Source: DTPS01 sp049591295 (GTDB taxonomy: Bacteria > Acidobacteriota > UBA4820 > DSQY01). From it: a stretch of 64,000 nucleotides of DNA. The position numbers and the translations under genes were made by a program. This document shows positions 34,765 through 44,163 of this stretch, piece after piece. The notes under the pieces were generated by a model, which was given only the letters and a program-made list of their open reading frames with translations, was not told the DNA's origin and did no database searches. Location: NCBI GenBank assembly GCA_049591295.1, contig JBAWEQ010000230.1, positions 1-64,000 of the forward strand, in the 5' to 3' direction. The stretch's first letter is position 1; the number at the start of each line of letters is the position of its first letter.

Positions 34765-37005
34765 CTAGATGAACAGAGGCGCGAGCACCAGCGTGATGGT
34801 GGAGAGCAGCTTGATGAGGACGTGCAGCGACGGGCCGGCGGTGTCCTTGAAGGGGTCGCCGACGGTGTCGCCCACCACGGCCGCGCCGTGGGTGGGGTTC
34901 TTCACCTTGTTGCCCTGGGCGTCAGTCAGGTACTTGCCGCCGTGGGCGCCCGATTCGATGTATTTCTTGGCGTTGTCCCAAGCGCCGCCGCCGTTGTTGA
35001 GGAAGAGGGCCATGAGGATGCCGCAGATGGTGCCGACCATGAGGAGGCCGGCCACGGACTCGGCGGCGATCAGGGGGTGTGCCGGTGAGGCGAAGAGAAG
35101 CTTGAAGAGGTAGCCCGTGGCGATGGGGGTCAGGACCACGAGAAGCCCGGGCGCCACCATCTGACGAAGGGCGGACTTGGTGACGATGTCCACGCAGGAG
35201 CCGTAATCCGGCTTGAAGTCCTTGGGGAACTGGATCATGTCGTTCAGCCTGGGCAGCTTGGCGTACTGCCTGCGGACCTCGGCGATGATTGCCTGCGCCG
35301 CCTTGCCCACGGCACGGATCGCCATGGAGGAGAACAGGAAGACCAGGGTGGCGCCGATGAGCCCGCCCACGAAGACCACGGGCTTGCTCAGATCCACGAC
35401 GCCGAGCGGCTTGCCGGCGTACTTGCCGACCTCATCCATGTAGGCCTGGAAGAGCAGGAAGGCGGCGAGGCCCGCGGAACCCACGGCGTAACCCTTGGTC
35501 AGGGCCTTGGTGGTGTTGCCCACGGCGTCCAGGCGGTCGGTCTTCTTGCGGATCTCCTCCGGCTGTTCCGACATCTCGACGATGCCGCCGGCGTTGTCGG
35601 TGATTGGCCCGAAGGTGTCCATGGCCAGGATGTAGGCCGCCGTGGCGAGCATGCCCATCGTGGCCACGGCCGTCCCGAAGAGCCCAGCGCCGGGCATTCC
35701 GGGGATGCTCTCACCCAGGAAATAGGAGATCAGAAGGGCGGCGCTCATGGAGAGGGCGGGCATCCAGACGCACTCGAGGCCGACGCCGATGCCGGCGATG
35801 ATGTTCGTCGCGGGACCCGTGGTGGAGGCCTCTGCGATGGACTGCACGGGGCGAAAACGGTATTCGGTGTAGTACTGGGTGATGTAGACGAAGGCGACCG
35901 AGCAGAGGACGCCCACGATGCCGCAGAGGAAGAAGTGCCACCACGCATCGGGCGCCTTGGGGCTGTTGAGGAGCCAGTAGGTGGCTCCGCCGAAGGCGAT
36001 CATGGCCAGGACCACGGCCACGTAGTAGCCGCGGTTCAGGACCTGCATGGGGTCCATCTTCTCTTCCTTGTCCATCCGCACGGACATGATCCCGATGATG
36101 CAGGCGATGATGCCGAAGGCGCGGGCCACGAGGGGGAACATCATGACGCCGATGATGCCCATAGAGAAGCCCACCCCTAGCTTATCGGCGGTGGTGGCCA
36201 GAGAAGCCCCGAGGATCATGGCGCCGATGTTCTCGGCGGCGGTGGATTCAAAGAGGTCGGCACCGCGGCCAGCGCAGTCGCCCACGTTGTCGCCCACCAG
36301 GTCGGCGATGACGGCGGGGTTCCGCGGGTCGTCTTCAGGGATGCCCGCCTCCACCTTACCCACGAGGTCGGCGCCCACGTCGGCGGCCTTGGTGTAGATT
36401 CCTCCGCCGAGCTGGGCAAACAGGGCCACGAAGGAGGCACCGAACCCGTAGCCGATGATCAGCAGGGGGATGTCCTCGGGCTTGGTCGTCTTGGAGGCAT
36501 CCACGATGGCGTAGAGCCCAGCCACGCCCAGGAGGCTCATGGCCACCACGAGAAGGCCGGACACCGCGCCGCCGCGAAGGGCGATCTGCATCGCGTCGTT
36601 CAGGCTCGTGAGGGCCGCGTTTGCGGTCCGGATGTTGCTTCGAATCGAAACCCACATGCCCACGTAACCGGCGAATACCGAGCAGAGGGCGCCGAGGACG
36701 AAGGAGAGGGTGATCCAGAAGGCCAGGTGCAGCGGGTTCTGAACTGGGTCGAACTGGTGGTGGGCACGGGCGAAGCCGTAACCGATGAAGAGGACGACGG
36801 CGAAGACGGCCGCTAGAACCAGGATGGTCCGGTTCTGCCTGCGCAGGAAGGCTTCAGCCCCCTCCTTGATGGCGTCCGAGATACGCCGCATGGCGTCGGA
36901 GCCGGTGGGCTTGCCCACGACCCACCGGGCAAGGAAGGCCGCGAACAACAGCCCGAAGACGCTGATCCCGATGATCAGACTCATCAGCAACCACAATTCA
37001 CTCAT
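34765..37005 (-). CDS. hppA: Membrane-bound proton-translocating pyrophosphatase
   Basis: Encodes 746 residues with about 16 membrane helices. It couples hydrolysis of pyrophosphate to ion pumping across the inner membrane (or the reverse). The signature DVGADLVGKVEAGIPEDDPRNPAVIADLVGDNVGDCAGRGADLFES covers the substrate-binding Asp/Lys set. The motif GNTTKALTKG carries Lys at the position that in K+-dependent enzymes is Ala, so this is predicted to be K+-independent and H+-pumping. A GGAGAG site precedes ATG 37005. It is monocistronic with its own terminator. Confidence 0.95.
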   Translation of the reverse strand: MSELWLLMSLIIGISVFGLLFAAFLARWVVGKPTGSDAMRRISDAIKEGAEAFLRRQNRTILVLAAVFAVVLFIGYGFARAHHQFDPVQNPLHLAFWITLSFVLGALCSVFAGYVGMWVSIRSNIRTANAALTSLNDAMQIALRGGAVSGLLVVAMSLLGVAGLYAIVDASKTTKPEDIPLLIIGYGFGASFVALFAQLGGGIYTKAADVGADLVGKVEAGIPEDDPRNPAVIADLVGDNVGDCAGRGADLFESTAAENIGAMILGASLATTADKLGVGFSMGIIGVMMFPLVARAFGIIACIIGIMSVRMDKEEKMDPMQVLNRGYYVAVVLAMIAFGGATYWLLNSPKAPDAWWHFFLCGIVGVLCSVAFVYITQYYTEYRFRPVQSIAEASTTGPATNIIAGIGVGLECVWMPALSMSAALLISYFLGESIPGMPGAGLFGTAVATMGMLATAAYILAMDTFGPITDNAGGIVEMSEQPEEIRKKTDRLDAVGNTTKALTKGYAVGSAGLAAFLLFQAYMDEVGKYAGKPLGVVDLSKPVVFVGGLIGATLVFLFSSMAIRAVGKAAQAIIAEVRRQYAKLPRLNDMIQFPKDFKPDYGSCVDIVTKSALRQMVAPGLLVVLTPIATGYLFKLLFASPAHPLIAAESVAGLLMVGTICGILMALFLNNGGGAWDNAKKYIESGAHGGKYLTDAQGNKVKNPTHGAAVVGDTVGDPFKDTAGPSLHVLIKLLSTITLVLAPLFI

Positions 37006-37093
37006 GGCGACTCTCCTTCATGGACTCTGTACATGGGTTCTGTCGAAGTGAGATCATGGCCCCCCCATTTGCGTAAGTCTCAAGCAAGAAGGA

Positions 37094-37125
37094 ATCATAG
37101 TGCGGCATCCCGGCTTCCGAGTCAA
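37094..37125 (-). promoter_or_regulatory. Putative hppA promoter
   Basis: On the minus strand, TTGACT (37125-37120) and TATGAT (37099-37094), each five of six, separated by 20 bases. The long spacer lowers confidence. The leader to the hppA start would be about 85 bases. Confidence 0.4.
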
Positions 37126-37441
37126 GAGCGAAAAACGATACAACCTGATGCGCCCTGGGCGGCTACTGCGGTCACGGACGAAGCGAATGTGAGGAGCGAG
37201 AGGTCCGGTTCCGCACGCTTTGAGAGGGGAGGACGGAAACTCTCCACTTGCAGTAGCGATGGCCGGGAAAGGACAATGGGGCGGAAAAGGTGCGGACGGG
37301 CATATGGGGGAATTGCCGCAGGCCTCCGGAGTGGCCGAGATGTACATGGGGTCCGTATGGGCGAAGGGCTCACCGGAAACGCGGCGCGCAGGGACGAGCA
37401 CCTTCCTGCCACCCCGATTTTCGGATCAACGGGAAACAGAA

Positions 37442-37469
37442 GCGGGGGGAACGTCTCCATTCCCCCCGC
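37442..37469 (-). terminator. Terminator of the tonB-exbB-exbD operon
   Basis: A perfect 10-bp stem GCGGGGGGAA / TTCCCCCCGC around an 8-base loop, followed on the minus strand by TTCTGTTT. It lies 65 bases past the last exbD stop. Confidence 0.7.
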
Positions 37470-37534
37470 GACTGGCTCGAGACTGTGGTTCAGGGTTGGT
37501 TCAAAGCCGGAGTGTGAAGCCCCGGCCGGTTGGC

Positions 37535-37939
37535 TCAGTTCAGCACGAAGCCGATCGTCTCCACCTTACCCTGGCCCCTGGCGATGTCCAGGGCCTTGAT
37601 GACCGTCTCGTAGGCGACCTTGTTGTCGGCGTCGACAAAGAGGACCTTGTCAGCCCGGGTGGCGTAGATGGCACCGAGCTTCTCCCCAAGATCCTGCATG
37701 GTGACGGGGCCCTTGTTGATGGCCATGCTGCCGTCCGCGCTGATCTGTAGCACGATCGCGTTGCTGTTCGACGGGTTGGTGCTGGGCGGGGCCTTCGGGG
37801 GCACCTGGGTTTCGAAGCCCTTCTGCATGATGGGTGTGATCACCATGAAGATGATCAGCAACACCAGCAGAATGTCCACCAGGGGCGTGATGTTGATGTC
37901 CGACTTGGGGCCGCCGCTGCTCTTCACGTCCATGCTCAT
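37535..37939 (-). CDS. exbD: ExbD/TolR biopolymer transport protein (second copy)
   Basis: Encodes 134 residues: short N-terminus, one membrane helix with the conserved Asp (SDINITPLVDILLVLLIIFMV), and a periplasmic domain. With ExbB it forms the proton channel that energises TonB. It is the last gene of the operon and follows the other exbD by 14 bases. Confidence 0.93.
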   Translation of the reverse strand: MSMDVKSSGGPKSDINITPLVDILLVLLIIFMVITPIMQKGFETQVPPKAPPSTNPSNSNAIVLQISADGSMAINKGPVTMQDLGEKLGAIYATRADKVLFVDADNKVAYETVIKALDIARGQGKVETIGFVLN

Positions 37940-37953
37940 GGCTTAACCCCTTC

Positions 37954-38421
37954 TTAGCCGTTGCCCGCGACCGCGGAGGCAGCGTTCCCGGTAACCACGT
38001 TGCCCTTCGCGTCCACGTGCTGGGAGACGAGCCCGACGCCCTTGAATCCGACGGCCTGCGTGTAGCGGAGAACGTCCTTGACCTGGCCGAAGTCCAGGCG
38101 CTTGTCACCCTTGATGTAGACGGCGCGGCCGGGATTCCTGGCGTAAGCCTCCTGCAGGTTGTCCTTCAGGACGTCGATGGGCACCCACTTGTCCCCGTAA
38201 TAGATCTTGCCGTCGGCCTGAATGCTGATGGTGACGTTGGATTCCTTCTCTGGCTCGTTGGACGGGTTCATGGCCGTGGGCAGCTGAACCGGGACGCCCT
38301 TCTGGAGCAGGGGCGTGACCACCATGAAGATGATCAGGAGCACCAGGCACACGTCGCAGAAGGGCGTGACGTTGATATCATTCTTGAAACCCCCACTGCC
38401 GTTGCCTACATCCATACTCAT
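37954..38421 (-). CDS. exbD: ExbD/TolR biopolymer transport protein (first copy)
   Basis: Encodes 155 residues. The same architecture as the following gene, with the helix NDINVTPFCDVCLVLLIIFM and a longer, Ala/Gly-rich C-terminal tail. The ATG at 38421 has AGGAGG upstream. Two different ExbDs downstream of one ExbB are seen in TonB systems of several diderm phyla; each may pair with ExbB in one hetero-oligomer. Confidence 0.93.
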   Translation of the reverse strand: MSMDVGNGSGGFKNDINVTPFCDVCLVLLIIFMVVTPLLQKGVPVQLPTAMNPSNEPEKESNVTISIQADGKIYYGDKWVPIDVLKDNLQEAYARNPGRAVYIKGDKRLDFGQVKDVLRYTQAVGFKGVGLVSQHVDAKGNVVTGNAASAVAGNG

Positions 38422-38435
38422 GGTGACCTCCTGGG

Positions 38436-39110
38436 TTACTTCTCTTCGATGCCCGTGACCTTGATGAAGTGGTCCACCAACTCGGAGGAGGCGTTGCTCA
38501 TCTCGATGGAAATGAGGTCGGCCTTGTTGACGAAGTAGTTGTAGAACCACACCGCGGGAATGGCCACGAACAAGCCGAAGGCCGTGGTGATCAGGGCTTC
38601 GGAGATACCGCCGGCCACAGCGCCGATGCCGCCCGACCCGGTGAGGGCCATGCCGCGGAAGGCGTTGATGATGCCGATGACCGTTCCGAACAGACCGACG
38701 AAGGGCGCCGTGGCGCCGATGGTGGCCAGGGAGCTCAGGCCGCGCTTCATCTCGGACGAGGTCTTCACGGTGGCGCGCTCGATGGCCCGCTTCGCCGCCT
38801 CGATGACGTTGTACTGGACGCCGCCGCTCGTGTTGGCCTTGAACTCCAAGAGCGCGGCGGAGAAGACCTTGGCGAGGTGGCTATTCTTGGACTTCTTGGC
38901 CAGGTCGATGCACTCATCCAGCTTGTTCTGCTTCAGCAGGTTGCCCACCTTGCCGATGAACTCCAGCGACTGCTTCTTGGCCGACCGGAAGACAATGAAG
39001 CGGTCGATGAACACCCAGATGGAAATCAAGCTCATGAGCATGAGCAGCATGGCCACGGACTTGGCCAGAAAACCCATACTGTTCCAGAGGTCAATAATGC
39101 TGAAACCCAT
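38436..39110 (-). CDS. exbB: ExbB/TolQ/MotA-family proton channel protein
   Basis: Encodes 224 residues with three membrane helices: one near residue 20-35, and a pair flanking the conserved block (SSLATIGATAPFVGLFGTVIGIINAF, then ISEALITTAFGLFVAIPAVWFYNYF). It forms the channel around ExbD that harvests the proton gradient for TonB. AAAGGAG precedes ATG 39110. Confidence 0.95.
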   Translation of the reverse strand: MGFSIIDLWNSMGFLAKSVAMLLMLMSLISIWVFIDRFIVFRSAKKQSLEFIGKVGNLLKQNKLDECIDLAKKSKNSHLAKVFSAALLEFKANTSGGVQYNVIEAAKRAIERATVKTSSEMKRGLSSLATIGATAPFVGLFGTVIGIINAFRGMALTGSGGIGAVAGGISEALITTAFGLFVAIPAVWFYNYFVNKADLISIEMSNASSELVDHFIKVTGIEEK

Positions 39111-39148
39111 TGCCTGGACTCCTTTCTTCGGTAAGCCAACCGTGAACC

Positions 39149-39868
39149 CTACTGAACCTTAAAGTTTATCGTCACGAGCCAATAGACCGACACCGCCTGA
39201 CCGGCTTCCGTCGTGGGCGTCGAGTACTTCCACCTGCGCACGGCGTCCAGCGCCGCCTGATTAAAGATGGGGTTGGTGGACTGAACCACGCGGGCGTTCG
39301 TCACGTCGCCGTGTTCGTTGATGACGATCTCCACGACGACTCTCCCGGCGAGTCCCATGGCCTGGGCGGCCGGGGGATACGTGGGGTTGACCTGGTCGAT
39401 CAATTTGGGCTGGCGGATCGAGCCCATGGGGAGGATCTTCTGCTGCTGCTGGCCGGTGTCCACGCCGCCCAGTACTCCACCGAGCACGCCGCCTTCCACG
39501 CCGCCCTCGACGCCGCCCTCGACGCCGCCCTCACCGCTGCCACCGGCATTCGGGTTGGGGGGGGGAAGCTTCTCGGGGATGACCGTGGGGGCCACCAGCT
39601 TGTCTGGGTTGATCGGCGGGGCCACGGGAGTCTTGACCACGGCCACCTTGGGGGGCGGCGGCGGAGGAGGCGGTGGCGGCGGAGGAGGAGCCGCGCTGAA
39701 GAAGCTGATGGTGATGGGCGGGGGCTCCAGCGTGTCCGCGGCATAGATCGAGTAGAGGACGAGCCCCAGAATCAAGACGACGTGCAACGCAACGGTAATG
39801 GGGAAGGTCCACATCTTGATCTTGGAGACCTTCGGCCGTTTCGTTTCGACTAGCGAGTCTTCAAACAT
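39149..39868 (-). CDS. tonB: TonB energy-transducing protein with proline run and GGV repeats
   Basis: Encodes 239 residues. One N-terminal helix (FPITVALHVVLILGLVLYSI) anchors it in the inner membrane. A run of about fourteen prolines with further Pro-rich stretches follows, then six GGV(E/L/D) tetrapeptide repeats from a 12-bp DNA repeat (about 39475-39540). The C-terminal TonB domain (residues about 160-239) starts IDQVNPTYPPAAQAMGLAGRVVVEIVINEHG and has VRRWKYSTP. It contacts the TonB box of outer-membrane receptors such as the one at 1.3 kb. The glycine repeats may extend the span across the periplasm. Confidence 0.93.
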   Translation of the reverse strand: MFEDSLVETKRPKVSKIKMWTFPITVALHVVLILGLVLYSIYAADTLEPPPITISFFSAAPPPPPPPPPPPPPKVAVVKTPVAPPINPDKLVAPTVIPEKLPPPNPNAGGSGEGGVEGGVEGGVEGGVLGGVLGGVDTGQQQQKILPMGSIRQPKLIDQVNPTYPPAAQAMGLAGRVVVEIVINEHGDVTNARVVQSTNPIFNQAALDAVRRWKYSTPTTEAGQAVSVYWLVTINFKVQ

Positions 39869-39880
39869 GCGGGCACCTCG

Positions 39881-40804
39881 TCAATTCTGGGAAGCGTTCG
39901 CCGAAGGGGAACCCGGAGCCGTCGCGGTGGCGGGCGAACCGCTGCCTCCCTTGCGAATTTCCAGGGCAATGTCGCGTTCCTTGTTCGCCATGGTGAGGAA
40001 GTCGTCGGCCTGCTGGAGCAGCTCCTTCTTCTTCTGGCGGTTCTTCTCCTGGTCGGCCGCGTTCTTGGCCAACTCGGACTTCTGCCGGTAGAGAAGGTTC
40101 ATGTAGAGGTGGCCGGTGAAGTTCTTGGGATCGAGCTGGAGGGCCTTCTGCAGGGCCGCCACGCCCTCGTCCACGATCTGCGAGCGCAAGGCGTCGGGGT
40201 CCTGCTTCTGATAGGAGCGCTGCCAGCAAAGGGCGCCGATGAAGAGATAGCCGGCGGGATCGTTGGGCGTGAGCTCGGCCTTCTTCTTCGAATATTCGAG
40301 TGACTTCGGGAAGTTGCCCATCTTCCCGTACATGGTGGCGAGAATCTGCATGATGCGGGGGTCGGTGGGGTCTTTCTGAAGGGCCTTCTCGTAGTATTTG
40401 ATCCCGTCTGCGAGAAGGTTCTGGTTGATGTAGAGGTTGATGATGTAATCCTGGACCTGATCGTCCTTGCCGACGATGTCGAGGTACTTCTGAAAGGCGT
40501 TCAGGGCCTTCTGGGTGTAGTCCTGGTCCTTCTTCTGCATGGAGCCGGGAGTCACCAGGCTCCAGTAGCAGAAGGCGAGGTACTTCCAGTTCTCGGCCCG
40601 GCTCGGGTTGATGGCGAGCGCCTGCTCGTAGTCCTTGGCGGCCTCCTCGAAGTGGCCGGCCTTGTATGCCTTGGCCGCATCCTTCATGGCGATGTGCTCG
40701 TTGAGGGAAGCACAACCCGAAAGCATGGCCGCGAGGAAGAGAGCCCCCAGCAGCCATATGACCCTGCTTTTCCATTTCAGCCTGTCAGAATGGCCCAGAC
40801 TCAT
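39881..40804 (-). CDS. TPR-repeat lipoprotein
   Basis: Encodes 307 residues. The signal peptide ends in the lipobox LSGC, so it is probably lipidated and outer- or inner-membrane attached. At least four tetratricopeptide repeats follow (for example AYKAGHFEEAAKDYEQALAINP and YEKALQKDPTDPRIMQILATMYG). The C-terminus is Lys-rich, then Ala/Ser/Pro. It starts the operon and is separated from tonB by 12 bases, so it probably acts with the TonB machinery, as a scaffold (inference). Confidence 0.85.
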   Translation of the reverse strand: MSLGHSDRLKWKSRVIWLLGALFLAAMLSGCASLNEHIAMKDAAKAYKAGHFEEAAKDYEQALAINPSRAENWKYLAFCYWSLVTPGSMQKKDQDYTQKALNAFQKYLDIVGKDDQVQDYIINLYINQNLLADGIKYYEKALQKDPTDPRIMQILATMYGKMGNFPKSLEYSKKKAELTPNDPAGYLFIGALCWQRSYQKQDPDALRSQIVDEGVAALQKALQLDPKNFTGHLYMNLLYRQKSELAKNAADQEKNRQKKKELLQQADDFLTMANKERDIALEIRKGGSGSPATATAPGSPSANASQN

Positions 40805-41220
40805 TGCAATGGCCTCCCAGAGGGTTCCCTAGTTCATAGGGCTGATTCGACGGTTGTGGTGCTTTCTGTGAAGCCGGCCGCGGTGACTGCCCGCCGCCGA
40901 AGCTTGACCCCGCTGTCGCAACGACTCCGCTGAAAACCACCCCTTACGCATGGACCACCCGTGCGGCCCAGCCAAGAGGGCCATAAGAACATATCCAGGG
41001 AATTTTGGCAAGCTCCCCAGCACCCCCCTCTGAAATGGGGGTTTTAGCCCAATCCTGAGGGCAAATGTAAGGCATGAAAGAAGGTTGCGCCACGATCCGG
41101 CAACAGGGCGCAGGGGGCGCGGACGGGTGAGGCGAGGATTGCGGTGGAGCTTGCCTTGGACGCTGAAGGGGCAAATAATCCATGCTCCCTGGCGTTAGGA
41201 GAGCCTGAAGGAGCCGGACG
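40805..41220. other. Divergent intergenic region
   Basis: About 415 bases between the TPR-tonB operon and the 2-hydroxyacid dehydrogenase gene. A short inverted repeat (CCCCC...GGGGG, 41025-41041) followed by TTTTA is the only structure I see; no gene or RNA is supported. Confidence 0.4.
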
Positions 41221-44100
41221 ATGCGCGATTCACCACCTCTGGGCAGTTTTCACCGAGATCCGGCCCACCTGGCCGTCTATTCCCGGGCGGCCTGCATTTA
41301 CAGGCGCCGCCCCGCCGGGGTCCTGTTTCCAAGGGCGGAAGAGGACCTGCAGTGGGCCCTCTCCTATGCGAGGGAGAACCGCCTGCCCTTGACCCTGCGC
41401 GGTGGCGGCTCGGGCCTGGCCGGGCAGACGGTGGGACGCGGCCTGGTGGCCGATGTCTCGCGGTGGATGAATCGCGTCCTGTCGGTGAACCCGGAGCGCC
41501 AGGAGGCCGTTGTCCAGCCCGGCGTGGTGCTCTCCGACTTGAATCGAGGCCTGGCCCCCCATTCTCTCCGTTTCGCCCCGGATCCTTCCAGCCAGGACTT
41601 CTGCACGATCGGAGGGATGCTGGCCGACAATTCCAAGGGAGCCCGGTCCGTCAAGTACGGCCCCACCAGCGCGCACGTGAAGGCACTCGGCCTGATCCTC
41701 GCCGACGGCAGCCACCTCACCCTTGAGCGCGGGGCCAGGCGTCCGGAGGAATACGGCCACCCGGCGCTGGCCAAGGCCGCCGCGCTCATTGGGGGCAGGC
41801 GGGCCGATATCCTGGAACGCTGGCCCAGGAGCAGGACCAACGCCTCGGGATACAACCTGAAGGGCTGCCTGGGCGAGCCCGGCTTCGTAGACCTCGTTCC
41901 GCTCTTCATCGGTTCCGAAGGCACTCTGGCCATCTTCACCGAAGCCGTTCTCGATCTGACCCCGCTTCCCCTTCATCAATCCATGGTCATGCTCGAATTC
42001 GGCGACGTGGAATCGGCCGGACAGGCGGTGCTGGACATCCTGCCGTGCGGGCCGTCGGCCTGCGAAATCCTGGACAACACCTTTCTGGAGATCATCCGTG
42101 CCGGCTTGGGGACCTTCCCGCTGCCCGTGGACGATGGGGCGCGAACGATCCTCCTGGTGGAAGCGGACGGCGCCACGAGGGAGGAAGCGGAGGCCGGCAT
42201 GGACCGCCTTCTCGAAGCCGCGGCATCGGCGCGCCCCACTGGCGTGCACCGAGCCGTCACTGCCACCGACCGGGCTGCCATCTGGTCTTTCCGCAAGGCG
42301 GCCAGTCCTCTGCTGAACAAGGGCCGGGGGCGGCTGAAGTCCGTGCGCTTCATCGAGGATGGCGCCGTGCCCACGGAGGCAATTCCGGCTTACCTGCACG
42401 GGGTGTCGGCGATCCTGGCCTCCCGGCGGATCGATTCGGTCATCTTCGGCCACGCGGGCGACGGGAACTTCCACGTGAACCCCTTCCTGGATCTGAAGGA
42501 CCCCTCTCATTTCGCGCAGGTGCCGCTCATCGCCCGGGAAGTGGCCGAGCTGCTCTCCGGCCTTCATGGCAGCCTGTCCGGTGAGCATGGCGACGGACGC
42601 CTGAGAACCCCCTTCCTCCCGATGATCTATGGGGACCTCACGGACCTCTTCCGGCAGATCAAGCTGGCCCTCGATCCGGACGAGGTGCTCAATCCGGGCA
42701 TCATCGCACCCGCAGAAGCGGAACCCATGGATACCGGCCTCCGCTTCCACCCCGACTACCGGCGGGCTGCCCTGCCCGGGCGGCTCTCCGAGGAGTCCTG
42801 GGCCTTCGAGGCCGAGCGCTGCCACGGGTGCGGGACCTGCCGGGATTTCTGCCCGACGGCCCAGGCCACCGACCACGACCTCCTCTCGAGCCGGGGGAGG
42901 GGCCACCTACTGCAGGTCCTGCTCGACGGGGAGCTGAGCCCTCGCGATGCCGGCAGTCCGGAGGTTCGGGCCATTTTCGACTCCTGCCTCGGCTGTTCCC
43001 TCTGCGCCATCCACTGCCCCACGGGGGTGGACATCGCCCCCCTCGCGGCGGCCTTTCGCGAAGTGTTCACGCCCCCCCTCGACCGGATCAGGGATCGCTT
43101 CCTCGGCCAGGTTCCGTCGCTGGGGTACAAGACCGGGGCGAGGGCGGGCCGCCTCGCCCTGAAGGCCGGGAACCTCTTTCCCCTGCGCCATCTGAACGGA
43201 GCCCTGTTGGGTCTGAGGAGTGACCTCGATGCCCCCGAGATGGCGGGCAGGTTCGCCTTCGACCCGGGCCGCCTCTACCACTATTCCGGTGATGGCGCGG
43301 GGAAGGCCCTTTACTTTTACGGGTGCTACGGCAACACCTACAACCCGGACGGCGAGGCGGAGCTGGTCGTGGCGGTCCTCTACGCTCTGGGCGTCGAGGT
43401 CGTGGTTCCTCCCCAGGCCTGCTGCGGCGTGAGCAAGCTGACCCGGGGGCTCGTGGACGCCGCCGCGCCGGATGTCCTCTTCAACCGGACCTCCTTCCTG
43501 CCGTACATCCGGGAGGGATTCTCGCTGGTCGCCTCCGCCCCTTCGTGCCTGCTCGCCCTCGTCAAGGAGCAGCCGCGCTTCTTCCCGTGCGGCGAAGCTC
43601 AGGAGCTCGCCCAGGCCTCGACGGGCCTCTTCACCTTCCTGCTGGGGATTCTCAAGAGGCAGCCGGACAGGCTGCGTCCGGTGCCCCTGCGGGTGGTCTA
43701 CCAGACCCCCTGTCACGGCGCCGTTCTCGGGAGCTTCAGGGACGAGGTGGAACTGCTCAGACGAATCCCGGGGCTGGAGGTGCTGGATGTGACGGCCGAG
43801 TGCTGCGGCCTGGCCGGCTCCTTTGGGGCGGAGTCCAGGCACGCCGGACTGTCGGAGGCCATCGCCTCGCCCCTCTACGAGCGGATCCGGCGCGCATCGC
43901 CCCAGGCCGTCGTGACGCCCTGCGGGTCGTGCAAGGCCCAGGACGAGAGCCACCTCTCCTGGCCGGTGGTTCACCCCCTGACCCTGCTGGCCAGGGCGCT
44001 GGGAATCGAGGCGCCCGGGATCTCCGGCGCGCCGTGTCCCGCCAAGGGATCCCAGCCTCCGAAGCGCCACGCGGACCGCCTCCCGTCAAGTCTTCAGTAG
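41221..44100 (+). CDS. FAD-linked oxidase/Fe-S 2-hydroxyacid dehydrogenase (D-lactate dehydrogenase-like)
   Basis: Encodes 959 residues, combining three parts that are separate GlcD and GlcF subunits in other species. An FAD-binding PCMH domain (about 30-240, RGGGSGLAGQTVGRGLV, FCTIGGMLADNSKG) precedes the FAD-oxidase C domain with GHAGDGNFHVNP near 412. Two [4Fe-4S] sites follow: CHGCGTCRDFCP (about 533) and CLGCSLCAIHCP (about 588). Last come two CCG-type heterodisulfide domains (YGCYGNTYNPDGEAE, QACCGVSKLTRG, then TAECCGLAGSFG). It should oxidise D-lactate or another 2-hydroxyacid and feed electrons to a quinone or cytochrome. GAAGGAG precedes ATG 41221. Monocistronic. Confidence 0.9.
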   Translation: MRDSPPLGSFHRDPAHLAVYSRAACIYRRRPAGVLFPRAEEDLQWALSYARENRLPLTLRGGGSGLAGQTVGRGLVADVSRWMNRVLSVNPERQEAVVQPGVVLSDLNRGLAPHSLRFAPDPSSQDFCTIGGMLADNSKGARSVKYGPTSAHVKALGLILADGSHLTLERGARRPEEYGHPALAKAAALIGGRRADILERWPRSRTNASGYNLKGCLGEPGFVDLVPLFIGSEGTLAIFTEAVLDLTPLPLHQSMVMLEFGDVESAGQAVLDILPCGPSACEILDNTFLEIIRAGLGTFPLPVDDGARTILLVEADGATREEAEAGMDRLLEAAASARPTGVHRAVTATDRAAIWSFRKAASPLLNKGRGRLKSVRFIEDGAVPTEAIPAYLHGVSAILASRRIDSVIFGHAGDGNFHVNPFLDLKDPSHFAQVPLIAREVAELLSGLHGSLSGEHGDGRLRTPFLPMIYGDLTDLFRQIKLALDPDEVLNPGIIAPAEAEPMDTGLRFHPDYRRAALPGRLSEESWAFEAERCHGCGTCRDFCPTAQATDHDLLSSRGRGHLLQVLLDGELSPRDAGSPEVRAIFDSCLGCSLCAIHCPTGVDIAPLAAAFREVFTPPLDRIRDRFLGQVPSLGYKTGARAGRLALKAGNLFPLRHLNGALLGLRSDLDAPEMAGRFAFDPGRLYHYSGDGAGKALYFYGCYGNTYNPDGEAELVVAVLYALGVEVVVPPQACCGVSKLTRGLVDAAAPDVLFNRTSFLPYIREGFSLVASAPSCLLALVKEQPRFFPCGEAQELAQASTGLFTFLLGILKRQPDRLRPVPLRVVYQTPCHGAVLGSFRDEVELLRRIPGLEVLDVTAECCGLAGSFGAESRHAGLSEAIASPLYERIRRASPQAVVTPCGSCKAQDESHLSWPVVHPLTLLARALGIEAPGISGAPCPAKGSQPPKRHADRLPSSLQ

Positions 44101-44107
44101 GACGGGA

Positions 44108-44133
44108 AAGGGGCCGGGATGCCCCGGCCCCTT
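44108..44133 (+). terminator. Terminator between two convergent genes
   Basis: GGGGCCGGG-AT-(G)CCCCGGCCCC hairpin followed by TTCTT, eight bases after the dehydrogenase stop. Only slightly T-rich; it could serve both directions. Confidence 0.65.
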
Positions 44134-44163
44134 CTTGCCTCGCTTAGGGTGAGAGATCCTAGC

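Larger units (their letters stand above)
37006..37534. other. Intergenic region with hppA promoter and exb terminator
   Basis: About 530 bases between the exbD stop and the hppA start. I recognise only the promoter-like element at 37094-37125 and the terminator at 37442-37469. The segment in between (about 37130-37440) is unusual for this dense window but shows no convincing gene or known RNA. Confidence 0.45.
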
